Source: Mesorhizobium loti R88b (lineage in GTDB: Bacteria > Pseudomonadota > Alphaproteobacteria > Rhizobiales > Rhizobiaceae). From it: DNA of 64,000 bases. The stretch spans positions 1-64,000 of the forward strand of contig NZ_CP033367.1 of NCBI RefSeq assembly GCF_013170845.1, read 5' to 3'. Positions 8,949 to 22,400 of the stretch are shown here, one piece after another. The notes beneath the pieces are model-generated. The model did no database searches, was not told where the DNA came from, and was given only the letters and a program-made list of their open reading frames with translations. The position numbers were made by a program, and so were the translations under genes. The first letter of the stretch is position 1; the number at the start of each line of letters is the position of its first letter.

Positions 8949-10169
8949 ATGAGACGTGTCGTAGTCACAGGCCTCGGCATCGTGTCGTCGATCGGCAACA
9001 ATGCCAACGAGGTGCAGACCTCGCTGCATGACGCCAGATCCGGCATCAGCTTTTCCGATTCGTTCGCCGAGCATGGCTTCCGCTGCCAGGTCTGGGGCGC
9101 ACCGACGCTCGACCCCTCCGCCATGATCGATCGCCGCGCGATGCGCTTCCTGTCACAAGGTGCTGCCTGGAACCACGTCGCCATGGACCAGGCGATTGCC
9201 GATGCAGGCCTCGGTGAAGGCGACATCACCAATGAGCGCACCGGCATCGTCATGGGCTCGGGCGGCCCCTCCACCCGCACCATCGTCGAAGCGGCCGAAA
9301 CCACCCTCAAGAATGGCAGCCCCAAGCGTATCGGCCCGTTCGCGGTGCCGAAGGCGATGTCGTCGACCGCGTCGGCGACGCTGGCCACATGGTTCAAGAT
9401 CCACGGCGTCAACTATTCGATCTCGTCGGCCTGCTCGACCTCGGCGCACTGCATCGGCAATGCCTATGAGTTGATCCAATGGGGCAAACAGGACGTGATG
9501 TTTGCCGGCGGCCACGAAGATCTCGACTGGACGATGTCGGACCTGTTCGACGCCATGGGTGCGATGTCGTCGAAGTATAACGACCGGGCATCGGCTGCTT
9601 CCCGTGCTTATGACGTCAACCGCGATGGCTTCGTCATTGCCGGCGGCGCGGGTGTGCTTATCCTGGAAGAACTCGAACACGCCAAGGCGCGCGGCGCCAA
9701 GATCTACGCCGAGATCGTCGGCTACGGCGCGACCTCGGACGGTCACGACATGGTCGCGCCTTCGGGCGAAGGCGCGGTCCGTTGCATGCGCCAGGCGCTG
9801 GCGACGGTTTCGACGGCTGTCGACTATATCAACACCCACGGCACCTCGACGCCGGTCGGCGATTCCAAGGAAATGGGCGCGATCCGCGAGGTGTTCGGCG
9901 AGAAGATGCCGTTCATCACCTCGACGAAATCGCTGACCGGCCATTCGCTGGGCGCGGCCGGCGTGCAGGAATCGATCTACTCGATCCTGATGATGCAAGG
10001 CGGCTTCATCGGCGAGAGCGCCCATATCGAAACGCTCGACCCTGAATTCGAAGGCATGCCGATCGTGCGCAAGCGCATCGACAACGCCAAGATCGACACC
10101 GTTTTGTCCAATTCGTTCGGTTTCGGTGGCACCAACGCAACGCTGATTTTCCAGCGCTATTCCGCATAA
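8949..10169 (+). CDS. fabB: 3-oxoacyl-ACP synthase I
   Basis: 406-residue condensing enzyme that elongates the cis-3-decenoyl product of FabA. The Cys-His-His triad lies in [27 protein letters not shown] and [12 protein letters not shown]. The glycine-rich C-terminus [14 protein letters not shown] is intact. AAGGAG at 8936 is well placed for ATG 8949, which I prefer to the in-frame TTG at 8943. It is 49 bases after fabA and 31 bases before fabI. Confidence 0.96.
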   Translation: MRRVVVTGLGIVSSIGNNANEVQTSLHDARSGISFSDSFAEHGFRCQVWGAPTLDPSAMIDRRAMRFLSQGAAWNHVAMDQAIADAGLGEGDITNERTGIVMGSGGPSTRTIVEAAETTLKNGSPKRIGPFAVPKAMSSTASATLATWFKIHGVNYSISSACSTSAHCIGNAYELIQWGKQDVMFAGGHEDLDWTMSDLFDAMGAMSSKYNDRASAASRAYDVNRDGFVIAGGAGVLILEELEHAKARGAKIYAEIVGYGATSDGHDMVAPSGEGAVRCMRQALATVSTAVDYINTHGTSTPVGDSKEMGAIREVFGEKMPFITSTKSLTGHSLGAAGVQESIYSILMMQGGFIGESAHIETLDPEFEGMPIVRKRIDNAKIDTVLSNSFGFGGTNATLIFQRYSA

Positions 10170-10200
10170 AGCCAGCGGTTTTCTAAAAGGATTGGCAGTC

Positions 10201-11004
10201 ATGGACGGACTGATGAAGGGCAAGCGCGGGCTTGTCATGGGCGTCGCCAACGATCATTCGATTGCCTGGGGCATCGCCCGGAAATTGTCCGAGCATGGCG
10301 CGGAGCTCGCCTTCACCTATCAGGGCGAAGCCTTCGGCCGCCGGGTCAAGCCGCTCGCCGACAAGCTCGGCGCCTCGCTCGTCATCCCCTGCGATGTCGA
10401 GGACAGCGCATCAGTGGCCGCGACGTTCGAGACGCTTGGCAAGGAATGGGGCGGACTGGACTTCGTCGTCCACGCCATCGGCTTTTCCGACAAGAACGAG
10501 TTGAAGGGCCTTTACGCCGACACCAGCCGGGACAACTTCGTCCGCACCATGGTGATCTCCTGCTACTCCTTCACCGAGGTGGCCCGCAATGCAGCGCCAC
10601 TGATGACCGAAGGCGGCTCGATGATCACGCTGACCTATGCGGGTTCGGTCCGCGTCATGCCGAACTACAACGTCATGGGCGTCGCCAAGGCTGGCCTCGA
10701 GGCCAGCGTGCGCTACCTTGCCAACGACTACGGTCCGCGCGGCATCCGGGTGAACGGCATCTCGGCGGGACCGGTGCGCACGCTCGCCGGCGCCGGCATT
10801 TCGGACGCCCGCCACATGTTCTCCTACCAGCAGCGCAACTCGCCGCTGCGCCGCACGGTGACCATCGACGAGGTCGGCGGCTCTGCGCTTTATCTGCTGT
10901 CCGACCTTGCCTCCGGCGTCACCGGCGAAATCCACTATGTCGATTCCGGCTATCACATCGTCTCGATGCCGACGCTCGATGAGTTGAAGCAGACGGATGG
11001 CTAA
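10201..11004 (+). CDS. fabI: Enoyl-ACP reductase (NADH)
   Basis: 267-residue short-chain dehydrogenase that performs the last step of each fatty acid elongation cycle. The N-terminal nucleotide loop is GVANDHSIAWGIA and the catalytic Tyr-x6-Lys is in YNVMGVAKAGLE. AAAAGGA precedes ATG 10201 by nine bases, so this start is preferred to the in-frame TTG at 10192. FabI is the usual triclosan/diazaborine target in bacteria. It closes the fabA-fabB-fabI block. Confidence 0.95.
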   Translation: MDGLMKGKRGLVMGVANDHSIAWGIARKLSEHGAELAFTYQGEAFGRRVKPLADKLGASLVIPCDVEDSASVAATFETLGKEWGGLDFVVHAIGFSDKNELKGLYADTSRDNFVRTMVISCYSFTEVARNAAPLMTEGGSMITLTYAGSVRVMPNYNVMGVAKAGLEASVRYLANDYGPRGIRVNGISAGPVRTLAGAGISDARHMFSYQQRNSPLRRTVTIDEVGGSALYLLSDLASGVTGEIHYVDSGYHIVSMPTLDELKQTDG

Positions 11005-11179
11005 CGAGCGGTGAAACAGCTCAAGGCGACACGCTTTGGGCAATATGCATAGAGCCGGTTCGGAGAGATGGCCCTTTTCCAGTAAAAAAATAATCCCCTC
11101 CAGTAAAATTGGATTTATTCGCGGAAACTGATTTTAAGAAGATCTCCGCTATAGAGTCCCGCAATCTGGGGACCTTTGA

Positions 11180-12724
11180 ATGCCTGCCGTCAGCAACCCG
11201 AAGCGAACACCAGTGTTCCGACTGCTCACCATAGCAAGCTCGGGCATTGGCAGTTTCGTCCTCGGCATCTGGGGCCTGAAGCACGGTCTCGGCGATGAGT
11301 TTGCCGGCATATCGGTGGACATGATGGTCGCCATCATGGCTGCGCTTTGCGCGCTGGCGGCGTCGGTGGCGGCCATGTCCTTCTTCGCCGGCGTCGATGA
11401 ATCGGCGGATTTCGTCTTCAACGAAACCCATTTCGACAAGCTGACGGGATTGTTGGCGCGCCCGGCGATGGTCGGCAAGATCGCCGAGGCGGCATGCGCG
11501 ACAAGCCGGACCGGGGAACCGATGTTCCTGATCGATATCGACATCGACCGGTTCAAGCACGTCAACGACGCGATCGGATACAGCCAGGGCGATGAGCTGA
11601 TCCGCGCCTTCACCAAGCGGCTGCAGAGCTGCGTGCCGCCCCGCGCCCTGATTGGACGCATTGGCGCCGGCGAGTTCGCCGTGCTGATTCCCGATCATCA
11701 GATCTCGGGAACGATGGAAAGCATGGTCGAGAGGCTCATCGACGAGATGATGGAGCCCTATGAACTCAGCAGCCATCAGCAATCGGTAGGTCTGTCCGTG
11801 GGTATCGTGGCCATGCCCAAGGATGGCGTCGACCCGGTCCTCATCCTGCGCCGCTCCAACCTGGCGCTGCAGAATGCGCGCGCCAGCGGGGTCGGCAACT
11901 GGTCGGTGTTCGACAGCGAGATGGGGCGCGTCGCCGATTATCGCCAATGGGTCGAATCCGAACTGCACACCGCGTTCGAACGCGGGGACTTCGACCTCCA
12001 CTACCAGCCGCAGCTCGACCTGCCGACCGGCCGTATCGTCGGCTACGAAGCGCTGATCCGCTGGAACCATCCCGAACGCGGCATGATCCCGCCCATGGAA
12101 TTCATCCAGATCGCCGAGGAAACCGGGATGATCAACCCGATCGGCGAATGGGTTCTGCGCAAGGCCTGCAGCGACGCCCGCCATTTGCCGGACGACTGCT
12201 TCGTCGCCGTCAACATCTCGCCGGTCCAGTTCATGACCAAGGATTTCGTCGGCATCGTGCGCGATACGATGCGGACTACGGGCATCAAGCCATCACGGCT
12301 GGAGCTGGAAGTGACCGAAACGGCGATGATGCAGGACCGTGACCGCGCGGCCGCCATCCTGAAAGAGCTTGCCGACATGGGCATCTCGGTTGCCGTCGAC
12401 GATTTCGGCACCGGCTATTCCAATCTGAGCTACCTGATCGATTTTTCGTTCGGCAAGTTGAAGATCGACCGTTCCTTCGTCAGCCGCATCGATACCGACT
12501 CCAGCTCCGGCGCGGTGGTCTCGACCATTGTCGGGCTTTCGCGTGCGCTGGGCGTCAGCATCATTGCCGAAGGCGTCGAGACGGAAAGCCAGGCGACGCT
12601 GCTGCGGGCAGCCGGCTGCGAGGTCGTGCAGGGTTATCTGTTCGGCCGGCCGGCGCCGCTCAAGTTCAGCGCTGTTGACGGGCACGCCACCGACGAGGTT
12701 CGGCGCGTCGCCAATCTGCACTGA
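11180..12724 (+). CDS. GGDEF-EAL protein, probable c-di-GMP phosphodiesterase
   Basis: 514 residues. Two hydrophobic segments (about 12-33 and 45-70) anchor it in the membrane. A GGDEF domain follows (about 90-245), with the active-site loop reading IGAGEFAVL, so it lacks the intact GGDEF signature. The EAL domain (about 255-500) is complete: YEALIRW, NISPVQF, LELEVTETAM, DDFGTGYSNLSYL, LKIDRSFV and IAEGVETE. This predicts hydrolysis of cyclic di-GMP, with the degenerate GGDEF domain perhaps binding GTP or regulating. Start is ATG 11180. The 175-base upstream gap is AT-richer and holds two direct copies of TCCAGTAAAA about 20 bases apart (from about 11079 and 11099). Confidence 0.9.
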   Translation: MPAVSNPKRTPVFRLLTIASSGIGSFVLGIWGLKHGLGDEFAGISVDMMVAIMAALCALAASVAAMSFFAGVDESADFVFNETHFDKLTGLLARPAMVGKIAEAACATSRTGEPMFLIDIDIDRFKHVNDAIGYSQGDELIRAFTKRLQSCVPPRALIGRIGAGEFAVLIPDHQISGTMESMVERLIDEMMEPYELSSHQQSVGLSVGIVAMPKDGVDPVLILRRSNLALQNARASGVGNWSVFDSEMGRVADYRQWVESELHTAFERGDFDLHYQPQLDLPTGRIVGYEALIRWNHPERGMIPPMEFIQIAEETGMINPIGEWVLRKACSDARHLPDDCFVAVNISPVQFMTKDFVGIVRDTMRTTGIKPSRLELEVTETAMMQDRDRAAAILKELADMGISVAVDDFGTGYSNLSYLIDFSFGKLKIDRSFVSRIDTDSSSGAVVSTIVGLSRALGVSIIAEGVETESQATLLRAAGCEVVQGYLFGRPAPLKFSAVDGHATDEVRRVANLH

Positions 12725-12741
12725 AAACCCGCCGTATTGTT

Positions 12742-13755
12742 TCAGCGACGTGCGACAAACACTTTGAACATGCCGTCGCGGGCAAGCTCCGCGTGGCTGG
12801 CAAAGACAGCCGACAGCACGGGTTCGTAGGGAAGCTGGCGGTTGGCGACCATGAACAGCTTGCCACCAGGCTTCAACGCCTTGGCTGCCGCGCGGATCAT
12901 GCCGGCGCCGATCTCCGGCTCTGCTGCCCGGCTGCGGTGAAAGGGCGGGTTCATGACGATGGCGTCATAGCGGCGCTCGACAGGCTCGGCGAGCAGATCA
13001 ATCCAGAACAAGCCTGGCACGGCGGCAGTATTGCCGATGTTGCCCTTTGCCGCTTCGAGCGAGGCAAAGTCCGCTTCGTAGAGGTCGAGCCCTGATATGC
13101 CGGAGCAGCGCGCGGCGACCTCGGCGGCCACATAGCCCCAACCGGCGCAGAAATCGGCAATGTTGCCGCGCAGGTCGCCGGGCAGATTATCCACCAGAAG
13201 TTTCGAGCCGGCGTCGACCTTGTCGAAGGAAAACATGCCTGGCGCGGCGTGGAACCGGCCGTCCACCAGCAGGGCAGGATTGGCGGCTCGCAGTCTTTCC
13301 GCAGCGTCCAGATCGGCAGGCCGGCGAAGCCAGAAGGCGGTGCCGTGATACTTCGGCAGATGGCCTTCAAGCGGCACCAACTCGTCGATGCGTTTGCGCA
13401 GGCTGGCGATGCCCTCATCCTTGCCACCGGCAACGACGATCGATCCGCCGGGGACCACCCGCTCCAGGGCCTCCGCGATGCGCATTTCGTTTTGTCCACG
13501 ATGGCGGCCAGCAAGCACCAGCGCCACATCGAAACCGGCACCGTCCGCCAACGGCGTGATCGTCAGGCCAGACGCCTGTAAGGTACGAAAATACGGCCTG
13601 AAGCCCTGCACAGCGTGCAGCATCGCGGCAAAACCTTCAGGCAGGCGGAAACCGGGCTCGGCGCCCAGAAAGAGAACACGCTCGCCCTTTCGCGGCAAAG
13701 GAAGCGCCTCGGCCTCGAAAGGATGGAACAGTGTCTTCAGCGGCTCAGCGGCCAT
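12742..13755 (-). CDS. RsmC-like class I SAM methyltransferase
   Basis: 337 residues. The N-terminal half is a degenerate duplicate methyltransferase domain and the C-terminal half a catalytic one, the architecture of RsmC (16S rRNA m2G1207). The catalytic half has the SAM loop IADFCAGWGYVAAEVA, an acidic residue at ISGLDLYEAD, and the NPPF motif (IVMNPPFHRSRA) of N-methyltransferases acting on guanine. Calling the exact nucleotide is inference. It lies downstream of pnp on the minus strand, after a strong terminator, so it probably has its own promoter. Confidence 0.8.
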   Translation of the reverse strand: MAAEPLKTLFHPFEAEALPLPRKGERVLFLGAEPGFRLPEGFAAMLHAVQGFRPYFRTLQASGLTITPLADGAGFDVALVLAGRHRGQNEMRIAEALERVVPGGSIVVAGGKDEGIASLRKRIDELVPLEGHLPKYHGTAFWLRRPADLDAAERLRAANPALLVDGRFHAAPGMFSFDKVDAGSKLLVDNLPGDLRGNIADFCAGWGYVAAEVAARCSGISGLDLYEADFASLEAAKGNIGNTAAVPGLFWIDLLAEPVERRYDAIVMNPPFHRSRAAEPEIGAGMIRAAAKALKPGGKLFMVANRQLPYEPVLSAVFASHAELARDGMFKVFVARR

Positions 13756-13771
13756 TCTTGCCCCTTGTAAA

Positions 13772-13803
13772 CGAAAACGGGCGCGACATGTGCCGCGCCC
13801 GTT
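13772..13803 (-). terminator. Rho-independent terminator of pnp
   Basis: Perfect 10-bp stem AACGGGCGCG / CGCGCCCGTT around an 8-base loop, followed on the minus strand by TTTTCGTTT. It lies about 20 bases after the pnp stop and ends the long translation operon before the rsmC-like gene. Confidence 0.85.
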
Positions 13804-13824
13804 CCAACTTCACTATCAGACCGA

Positions 13825-15972
<2,148 letters not shown>

Positions 15973-16144
15973 ATCTTGTCCTTAATAAGCGGAAAGGGCC
16001 GCGCCGTTTCACGGTGCGCGGATGCCCTTTCCCTGGCTTCCTTTCTCGGGCAGCCACGGGCAAGACAACGGGAAGCTCGGGTAAATTTCGGCGCGGACTA
16101 AGCGCACGAGCGTCCTGCAATCCTGCCCCATGACCGTCCATGGG

Positions 16145-16178
16145 CGGTTTCGAGTGGCCCTCTGCACGCTCGAAACCG
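16145..16178 (-). other. Hairpin in the rpsO-pnp spacer
   Basis: Perfect 10-bp inverted repeat CGGTTTCGAG / CTCGAAACCG with a 14-base loop and no U-tract. It is placed in the pnp leader where processing or autoregulatory structures are expected. Function inferred only from position. Confidence 0.5.
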
Positions 16179-16212
16179 GGTCTGGCCAATCGATACGACT
16201 GGCAGAATGCGC

Positions 16213-16246
16213 GACCGGCGGGCTCTCCTGAGAAAGCCCGCCGGTC
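16213..16246 (-). terminator. Strong hairpin just after rpsO
   Basis: Perfect 12-bp stem GACCGGCGGGCT / AGCCCGCCGGTC, loop of 10 bases, starting six bases after the rpsO stop. No U-run follows, so it is either a weak terminator or a 3'-end stabiliser and processing site between rpsO and pnp. Confidence 0.6.
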
Positions 16247-16252
16247 AATTCG

Positions 16253-16522
16253 TCAACGGCGCAGACCGAGCTTCTCGATCAACGTCTGGTAGCGCGCGTC
16301 ATCCTTGCGCTTGAGATAATCAAGCAGGCTGCGGCGCTGGGAGACGAGAGCGAGCAGACCACGGCGGGAATGGTTATCCTTCTTGTGGTCCTTGAAGTGG
16401 TCGGTCAGGTTCTTGATGCGCTCGGAAAGGATGGCCACCTGGACTTCCGGAGACCCGGTATCACCCTTGGCGGTTGCGAATTCACCCATCAATTCCTGTT
16501 TGCGCTCGGCAGTAATCGACAT
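16253..16522 (-). CDS. rpsO: 30S ribosomal protein S15
   Basis: 89-residue primary 16S rRNA-binding protein of the 30S platform. The start is ATG 16522 ([20 protein letters not shown]), giving exactly the S15 length; an upstream in-frame extension to 16651 is not part of the protein. The conserved [16 protein letters not shown] and [19 protein letters not shown] segments are present. It precedes pnp. truB, its usual upstream neighbour, is separated here by corA. Confidence 0.97.
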   Translation of the reverse strand: MSITAERKQELMGEFATAKGDTGSPEVQVAILSERIKNLTDHFKDHKKDNHSRRGLLALVSQRRSLLDYLKRKDDARYQTLIEKLGLRR

Positions 16523-16704
16523 CGTGTTTTTCCTTATCTGTTTGAGGAAACGGGTCGCCCTCAGCCGGGATGTCGTCCAGCAGGGGCCGGTGCAAGCAAA
16601 GCGTCTTGGCGCTATGCTGCGGCGCATATAGGGCAATTCCCCAGAAAACACCAGCCCAATTCATAAAGCCGGCTTTTCAGCCTCAAGCGCCAGCCTTATC
16701 GCTG

Positions 16705-17799
16705 TCAAAGCCATTTCTTCCATTTGAAGAAGGCAATCAAGCCGACCGCGACAACAGCCATGAACAGCAGTGATGCCGGATAGCCATAGTAGGATCGCAG
16801 CTCCGGCATGTTCCACGGCGAGGCGTCGGGACTGAAGTTCATGCCCCATACGCCGACCAGGAAGGTAAGCGGCATGAAAATCACCGAGACGATGGTCAGG
16901 TAGGAGATAACGTCGTTGGTGCGCGCCTGGCTCAGCGACAGATGCATCTCGATCAAGCCGGTCAGCATGTCGCGCTGGGTCTCGACCAGTTCGATCAGCC
17001 TCAACGTGTGGTCGAGTGTGTCGTTGAAGAAAATCTTGGTCTCGGCCTTCACATAAGGCACGTCGTTGCGGATCAGTGTCGCCACGGCATCGCGCATCGG
17101 CCATAGCACGCCCTTCAGCACATTGGCGTCGCGCCGCAATTCGTGCAGTTGCCGCATCTGGTGCTTGTGTGTCGTGTTCAGCATCTGGTCCTCGATGTTG
17201 TCGACCAGGTCGCCGGCCATCTCGATCGGCGGAAAATAGCTGTCGACGATGGCATCGATCAGCGCGTAGGCGAGATAGTCGGCGCCGCGGGCCCGCAATC
17301 GGTTGGGCGCCGAACTCTCGATGCGCTTGCGCACGGGATCGAACGGATCTCCCTCACGTTCCTGGAAGGTAACGACGAAATTCTTGCCGAAGAACACGGC
17401 GATCTGTTCGTAGCGGTGGGCCGTGACGTCGTCGATCATGCGCATGACGACGAAGGCGTGGTCCTCGAAGAAATCGACCTTCGGCCGCTGGCCGGTGTTG
17501 ACGACGTCTTCCAGAGCCAGCGGATGCAGGTTGAAAATCCGGCCGATCTCCTCGATCAGCTGGATGTTGGCGAGGCCCGTACAGTCCAGCCAGACGACCG
17601 GCCAGTTGTCGCAATGGGTATTGAGATCGTCGATGCTGGCATCGTTGATGGTCTTGAATTTCTCGGGCGAGATCAGCGTCAGCCTGAGTTCGCTGCGCCG
17701 CGCCGCCGGATCGGCGATCAGCGTACCCGGCGAGGCACCGACCGGCGGCCGCCGCGTCTTCACCGGCGCCCGCTTTTTCACCGCCTCGGCCTTTGCCAT
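16705..17799 (-). CDS. corA: CorA family magnesium/divalent cation transporter
   Basis: 364 residues. A large cytoplasmic N-terminal alpha/beta and long helical region is followed by two C-terminal transmembrane helices (VISYLTIVSVIFMPLTFLVG and SLLFMAVVAVGLIAFFKW). The selectivity motif GMN sits between them (VWGMNFSP). CorA forms a pentameric channel for Mg2+, with some members moving Co2+, Ni2+ or Zn2+. GAGGGAC precedes ATG 17799. It lies between truB and rpsO, genes that are normally adjacent, so it looks inserted into the translation operon. Confidence 0.93.
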   Translation of the reverse strand: MAKAEAVKKRAPVKTRRPPVGASPGTLIADPAARRSELRLTLISPEKFKTINDASIDDLNTHCDNWPVVWLDCTGLANIQLIEEIGRIFNLHPLALEDVVNTGQRPKVDFFEDHAFVVMRMIDDVTAHRYEQIAVFFGKNFVVTFQEREGDPFDPVRKRIESSAPNRLRARGADYLAYALIDAIVDSYFPPIEMAGDLVDNIEDQMLNTTHKHQMRQLHELRRDANVLKGVLWPMRDAVATLIRNDVPYVKAETKIFFNDTLDHTLRLIELVETQRDMLTGLIEMHLSLSQARTNDVISYLTIVSVIFMPLTFLVGVWGMNFSPDASPWNMPELRSYYGYPASLLFMAVVAVGLIAFFKWKKWL

Positions 17800-17843
17800 G
17801 TGTCCCTCGAGCGTAGAGTCGACCCCAAATTAGACGAGAGCCG

Positions 17844-18821
17844 TCAACCGGCAAAGACTCGCTTGGGCTTGAACATGCCTTGTTCGATCGCGCCGATCGC
17901 AACCAGCTTGCCGCGTGCCGTGGCACAGGCTTCTTCCGCCTCCACGGGCGCATCGCGGCCGCGAATGATGACCGGGTTACCGAGGCGGATCTTTGTTGCC
18001 GCATCGTCGCTGATGGCAATCTGCGGCAGGCAGTCGAGAGCCGCTGAGGTGTCGACAAGAAGCGCATCGATGGCGCTGAAATCTACCGGCACTTCAATGG
18101 CATCAGCATCGTCGGCAGGCTCTGGCTTGTCCTCACCTTGCGCACCGAAGCGAGCCGCCTCGAGCTCGGCGATGGTGACAAAATCTTCCGGCGTGAACGG
18201 TTCAACCTCGACCCGGCGCAATTCGCTGATGTGGCCGAAGCAGCCGAGGTCCCGGCCCATGTCACGGGCCAGCGAGCGCACATAGGTGCCTTTGCCACAT
18301 TCGATCTCGAAAATCGTGTGATCGGCATGGTGCTCGATGACATCCAGACGACCGATCTCAATCTCCCGCGCGGGTATGTCGACCGTCTCGCCTTCGCGGG
18401 CGAGGTCGTAGGCGCGTTCACCGGCAATCTTGATGGCCGAGAATTGCGGCGGCGTCTGCATGATGACGCCGGTGTACTTCGGCAGCAGCGCCTTGACCTC
18501 GGCTTCCGCCGGACGCAGGTCGGAGCTCTTCGTCACCGGCCCCTCGAGATCGTCGGTGGAACGCTCATCGCCCCAGGCAACGGTGAAGCGATAGATCTTG
18601 GCGCCATCCTGGACGTACGGCACGGTCTTGGTGGCTTCGCCGAGCGCAATCGGCAGCATGCCGGAAGCCAGCGGATCGAGCGTGCCGGCATGGCCGGCCT
18701 TTTCCGCCTGGAACAGCCATTTGATCTTGGACACGGCCTCGGTAGAACCCATGCCAACCGGCTTGTCGAGCACCACCCAGCCGGAGATCGGCCGGCCCTT
18801 CTTCTTGCCGCGGCGCCCCAT
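17844..18821 (-). CDS. truB: tRNA pseudouridine(55) synthase
   Basis: 325-residue pseudouridine synthase making the T-loop pseudouridine 55 in tRNAs. The catalytic Asp is in [20 protein letters not shown] (around residue 42), with the KxY motif region [10 protein letters not shown] following. A C-terminal extension carries a PUA-like domain. Start ATG 18821 overlaps the stop of the preceding hypothetical gene by one base (TGATG), implying translational coupling to that gene instead of directly to rbfA. Confidence 0.95.
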   Translation of the reverse strand: MGRRGKKKGRPISGWVVLDKPVGMGSTEAVSKIKWLFQAEKAGHAGTLDPLASGMLPIALGEATKTVPYVQDGAKIYRFTVAWGDERSTDDLEGPVTKSSDLRPAEAEVKALLPKYTGVIMQTPPQFSAIKIAGERAYDLAREGETVDIPAREIEIGRLDVIEHHADHTIFEIECGKGTYVRSLARDMGRDLGCFGHISELRRVEVEPFTPEDFVTIAELEAARFGAQGEDKPEPADDADAIEVPVDFSAIDALLVDTSAALDCLPQIAISDDAATKIRLGNPVIIRGRDAPVEAEEACATARGKLVAIGAIEQGMFKPKRVFAG

Positions 18822-19285
18822 CAGCCGTTCCCCTGTTTTTTCCGAAAAGTGGCAGCGGTTTTCGCAACGCTGCCTTCGGGCATCGATTTACTCGGCCTTT
18901 TCTCATATCCCAAAGCGTAGAGGCGTTTGGCGATTAGATATCCCGCCGCAATAGTTCCTCCATTGTCCCCCCGATAGCTTTCGCCAAGTTTGTCGACAAT
19001 CAAGGGCTCTATTACCGTCAATGGCGGGACGCCCTTAGCTGCCGCATCGAGCATCATTGATTCGTGGTCTTTGGCATTCACGATAATTTCAATCGCTCTC
19101 ATTTCAGGATCGCCATGGGAAATCTCCTTTGGCTTCCTAAACGCGTACCCAGACGTAACGATTAGCTCCACTATCCGAACAGCTTCCTGATCATCGATGC
19201 GATCCATACAGTTCCGGTAAAGGGTTTGGCGCTGTTCGGTCGTCATGTTAGCGATCATGTCCAACGTGATAGGCTTGGGCATCAT
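18821..19285 (-). CDS. Hypothetical protein embedded between rbfA and truB
   Basis: 154 residues that I do not recognise. No signal peptide or membrane segment; predicted soluble and mostly helical, with N-terminal [20 protein letters not shown] and a central region with [19 protein letters not shown]. It is joined to rbfA by an ATGA overlap and to truB by a TGATG overlap, so it is fully integrated in the operon. Its bases are visibly less GC-rich than the flanking genes, suggesting acquisition. The C-terminus ([11 protein letters not shown]) is encoded by the core of an intergenic-type palindromic repeat. A second ATG at 19282 is an alternative start. Confidence 0.7.
   Translation of the reverse strand: MMPKPITLDMIANMTTEQRQTLYRNCMDRIDDQEAVRIVELIVTSGYAFRKPKEISHGDPEMRAIEIIVNAKDHESMMLDAAAKGVPPLTVIEPLIVDKLGESYRGDNGGTIAAGYLIAKRLYALGYEKRPSKSMPEGSVAKTAATFRKKQGNG
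18841..18864. repeat. Repeat core inside coding sequence
   Basis: The minus strand reads CGAAAACCGCTGCCACTTTT then CGGA, matching the core of the intergenic repeats at 25415 and 36071. The outer pairing arms of the full element are not evident. It encodes the end of the hypothetical protein upstream of truB. Confidence 0.55.
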
Positions 19286-19701
19286 TCGTCCTCACCGGCT
19301 GGTTTTTGGTCGTCGGGACCCAGATCGCGCGCCACTTCGGGTGACTTCAAGAGGTCGTTGATCCTGGCGAAATTGTCGAACGAGGTGTCGAGCTTGAACC
19401 GGAACTCCGGCATGAACTTCATTTGCCGCAGCGCGCCGGAGACACGGCCACGGATGAATTTCGCGTGCTTGTTCAGAGCTTCGACCACCGCATCGGTATC
19501 CTTGGCGCCAAGCGGCGAGACGAACGCGGTAGCGACCCTAAGATCGGTGGACATGCGCACTTCCGAGACCGAAATGACGGTATTCTCGATCAACGGATCG
19601 ATGATCTCACTGCGCTGCAAGGTTTCGGAGAGCGCATGGCGCACCTGCTCGGCGACGCGCAGCATGCGCTGGGATGGGCTGGATGTGGTTGGACGGGGCA
19701 T
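19282..19701 (-). CDS. rbfA: Ribosome-binding factor A
   Basis: 139-residue KH-fold factor that binds immature 30S subunits and assists 16S rRNA 5'-end processing. I begin it at [20 protein letters not shown] (ATG 19701); an in-frame upstream start at 19749 would add 16 residues atypical of the family. The conserved [31 protein letters not shown] and [14 protein letters not shown] regions are present. Its stop overlaps the start of the hypothetical gene (ATGA). infB lies upstream, separated by a hairpin. Confidence 0.94.
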   Translation of the reverse strand: MPRPTTSSPSQRMLRVAEQVRHALSETLQRSEIIDPLIENTVISVSEVRMSTDLRVATAFVSPLGAKDTDAVVEALNKHAKFIRGRVSGALRQMKFMPEFRFKLDTSFDNFARINDLLKSPEVARDLGPDDQKPAGEDE

Positions 19702-19778
19702 TTTTCTCAATCCTGAAAGCGTGGGGCGCGGGATAGGACCGTGCCGCATGTCTCGAACGGGTCATTCTCAATAGAACT

Positions 19779-19804
19779 GGGCGGTGGCCTTTCGACCACC
19801 GCCC
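19779..19804 (-). other. Hairpin between infB and rbfA
   Basis: Perfect 9-bp stem GGGCGGTGG / CCACCGCCC with an 8-base loop, about 22 bases after the infB stop. There is no U-run, so it may be a partial terminator or an RNase barrier setting the infB/rbfA mRNA ratio. Confidence 0.5.
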
Positions 19805-19826
19805 GATAAGAACAAGTCACTCGAAC

Positions 19827-22396
<2,570 letters not shown>

Positions 22397-22400
<4 letters not shown>

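Noticed and set aside
19779..19804. Full terminator separating infB from rbfA
   Set aside because: The hairpin is strong but lacks a U-run, and rbfA has no evident promoter, so it is listed as a hairpin only.
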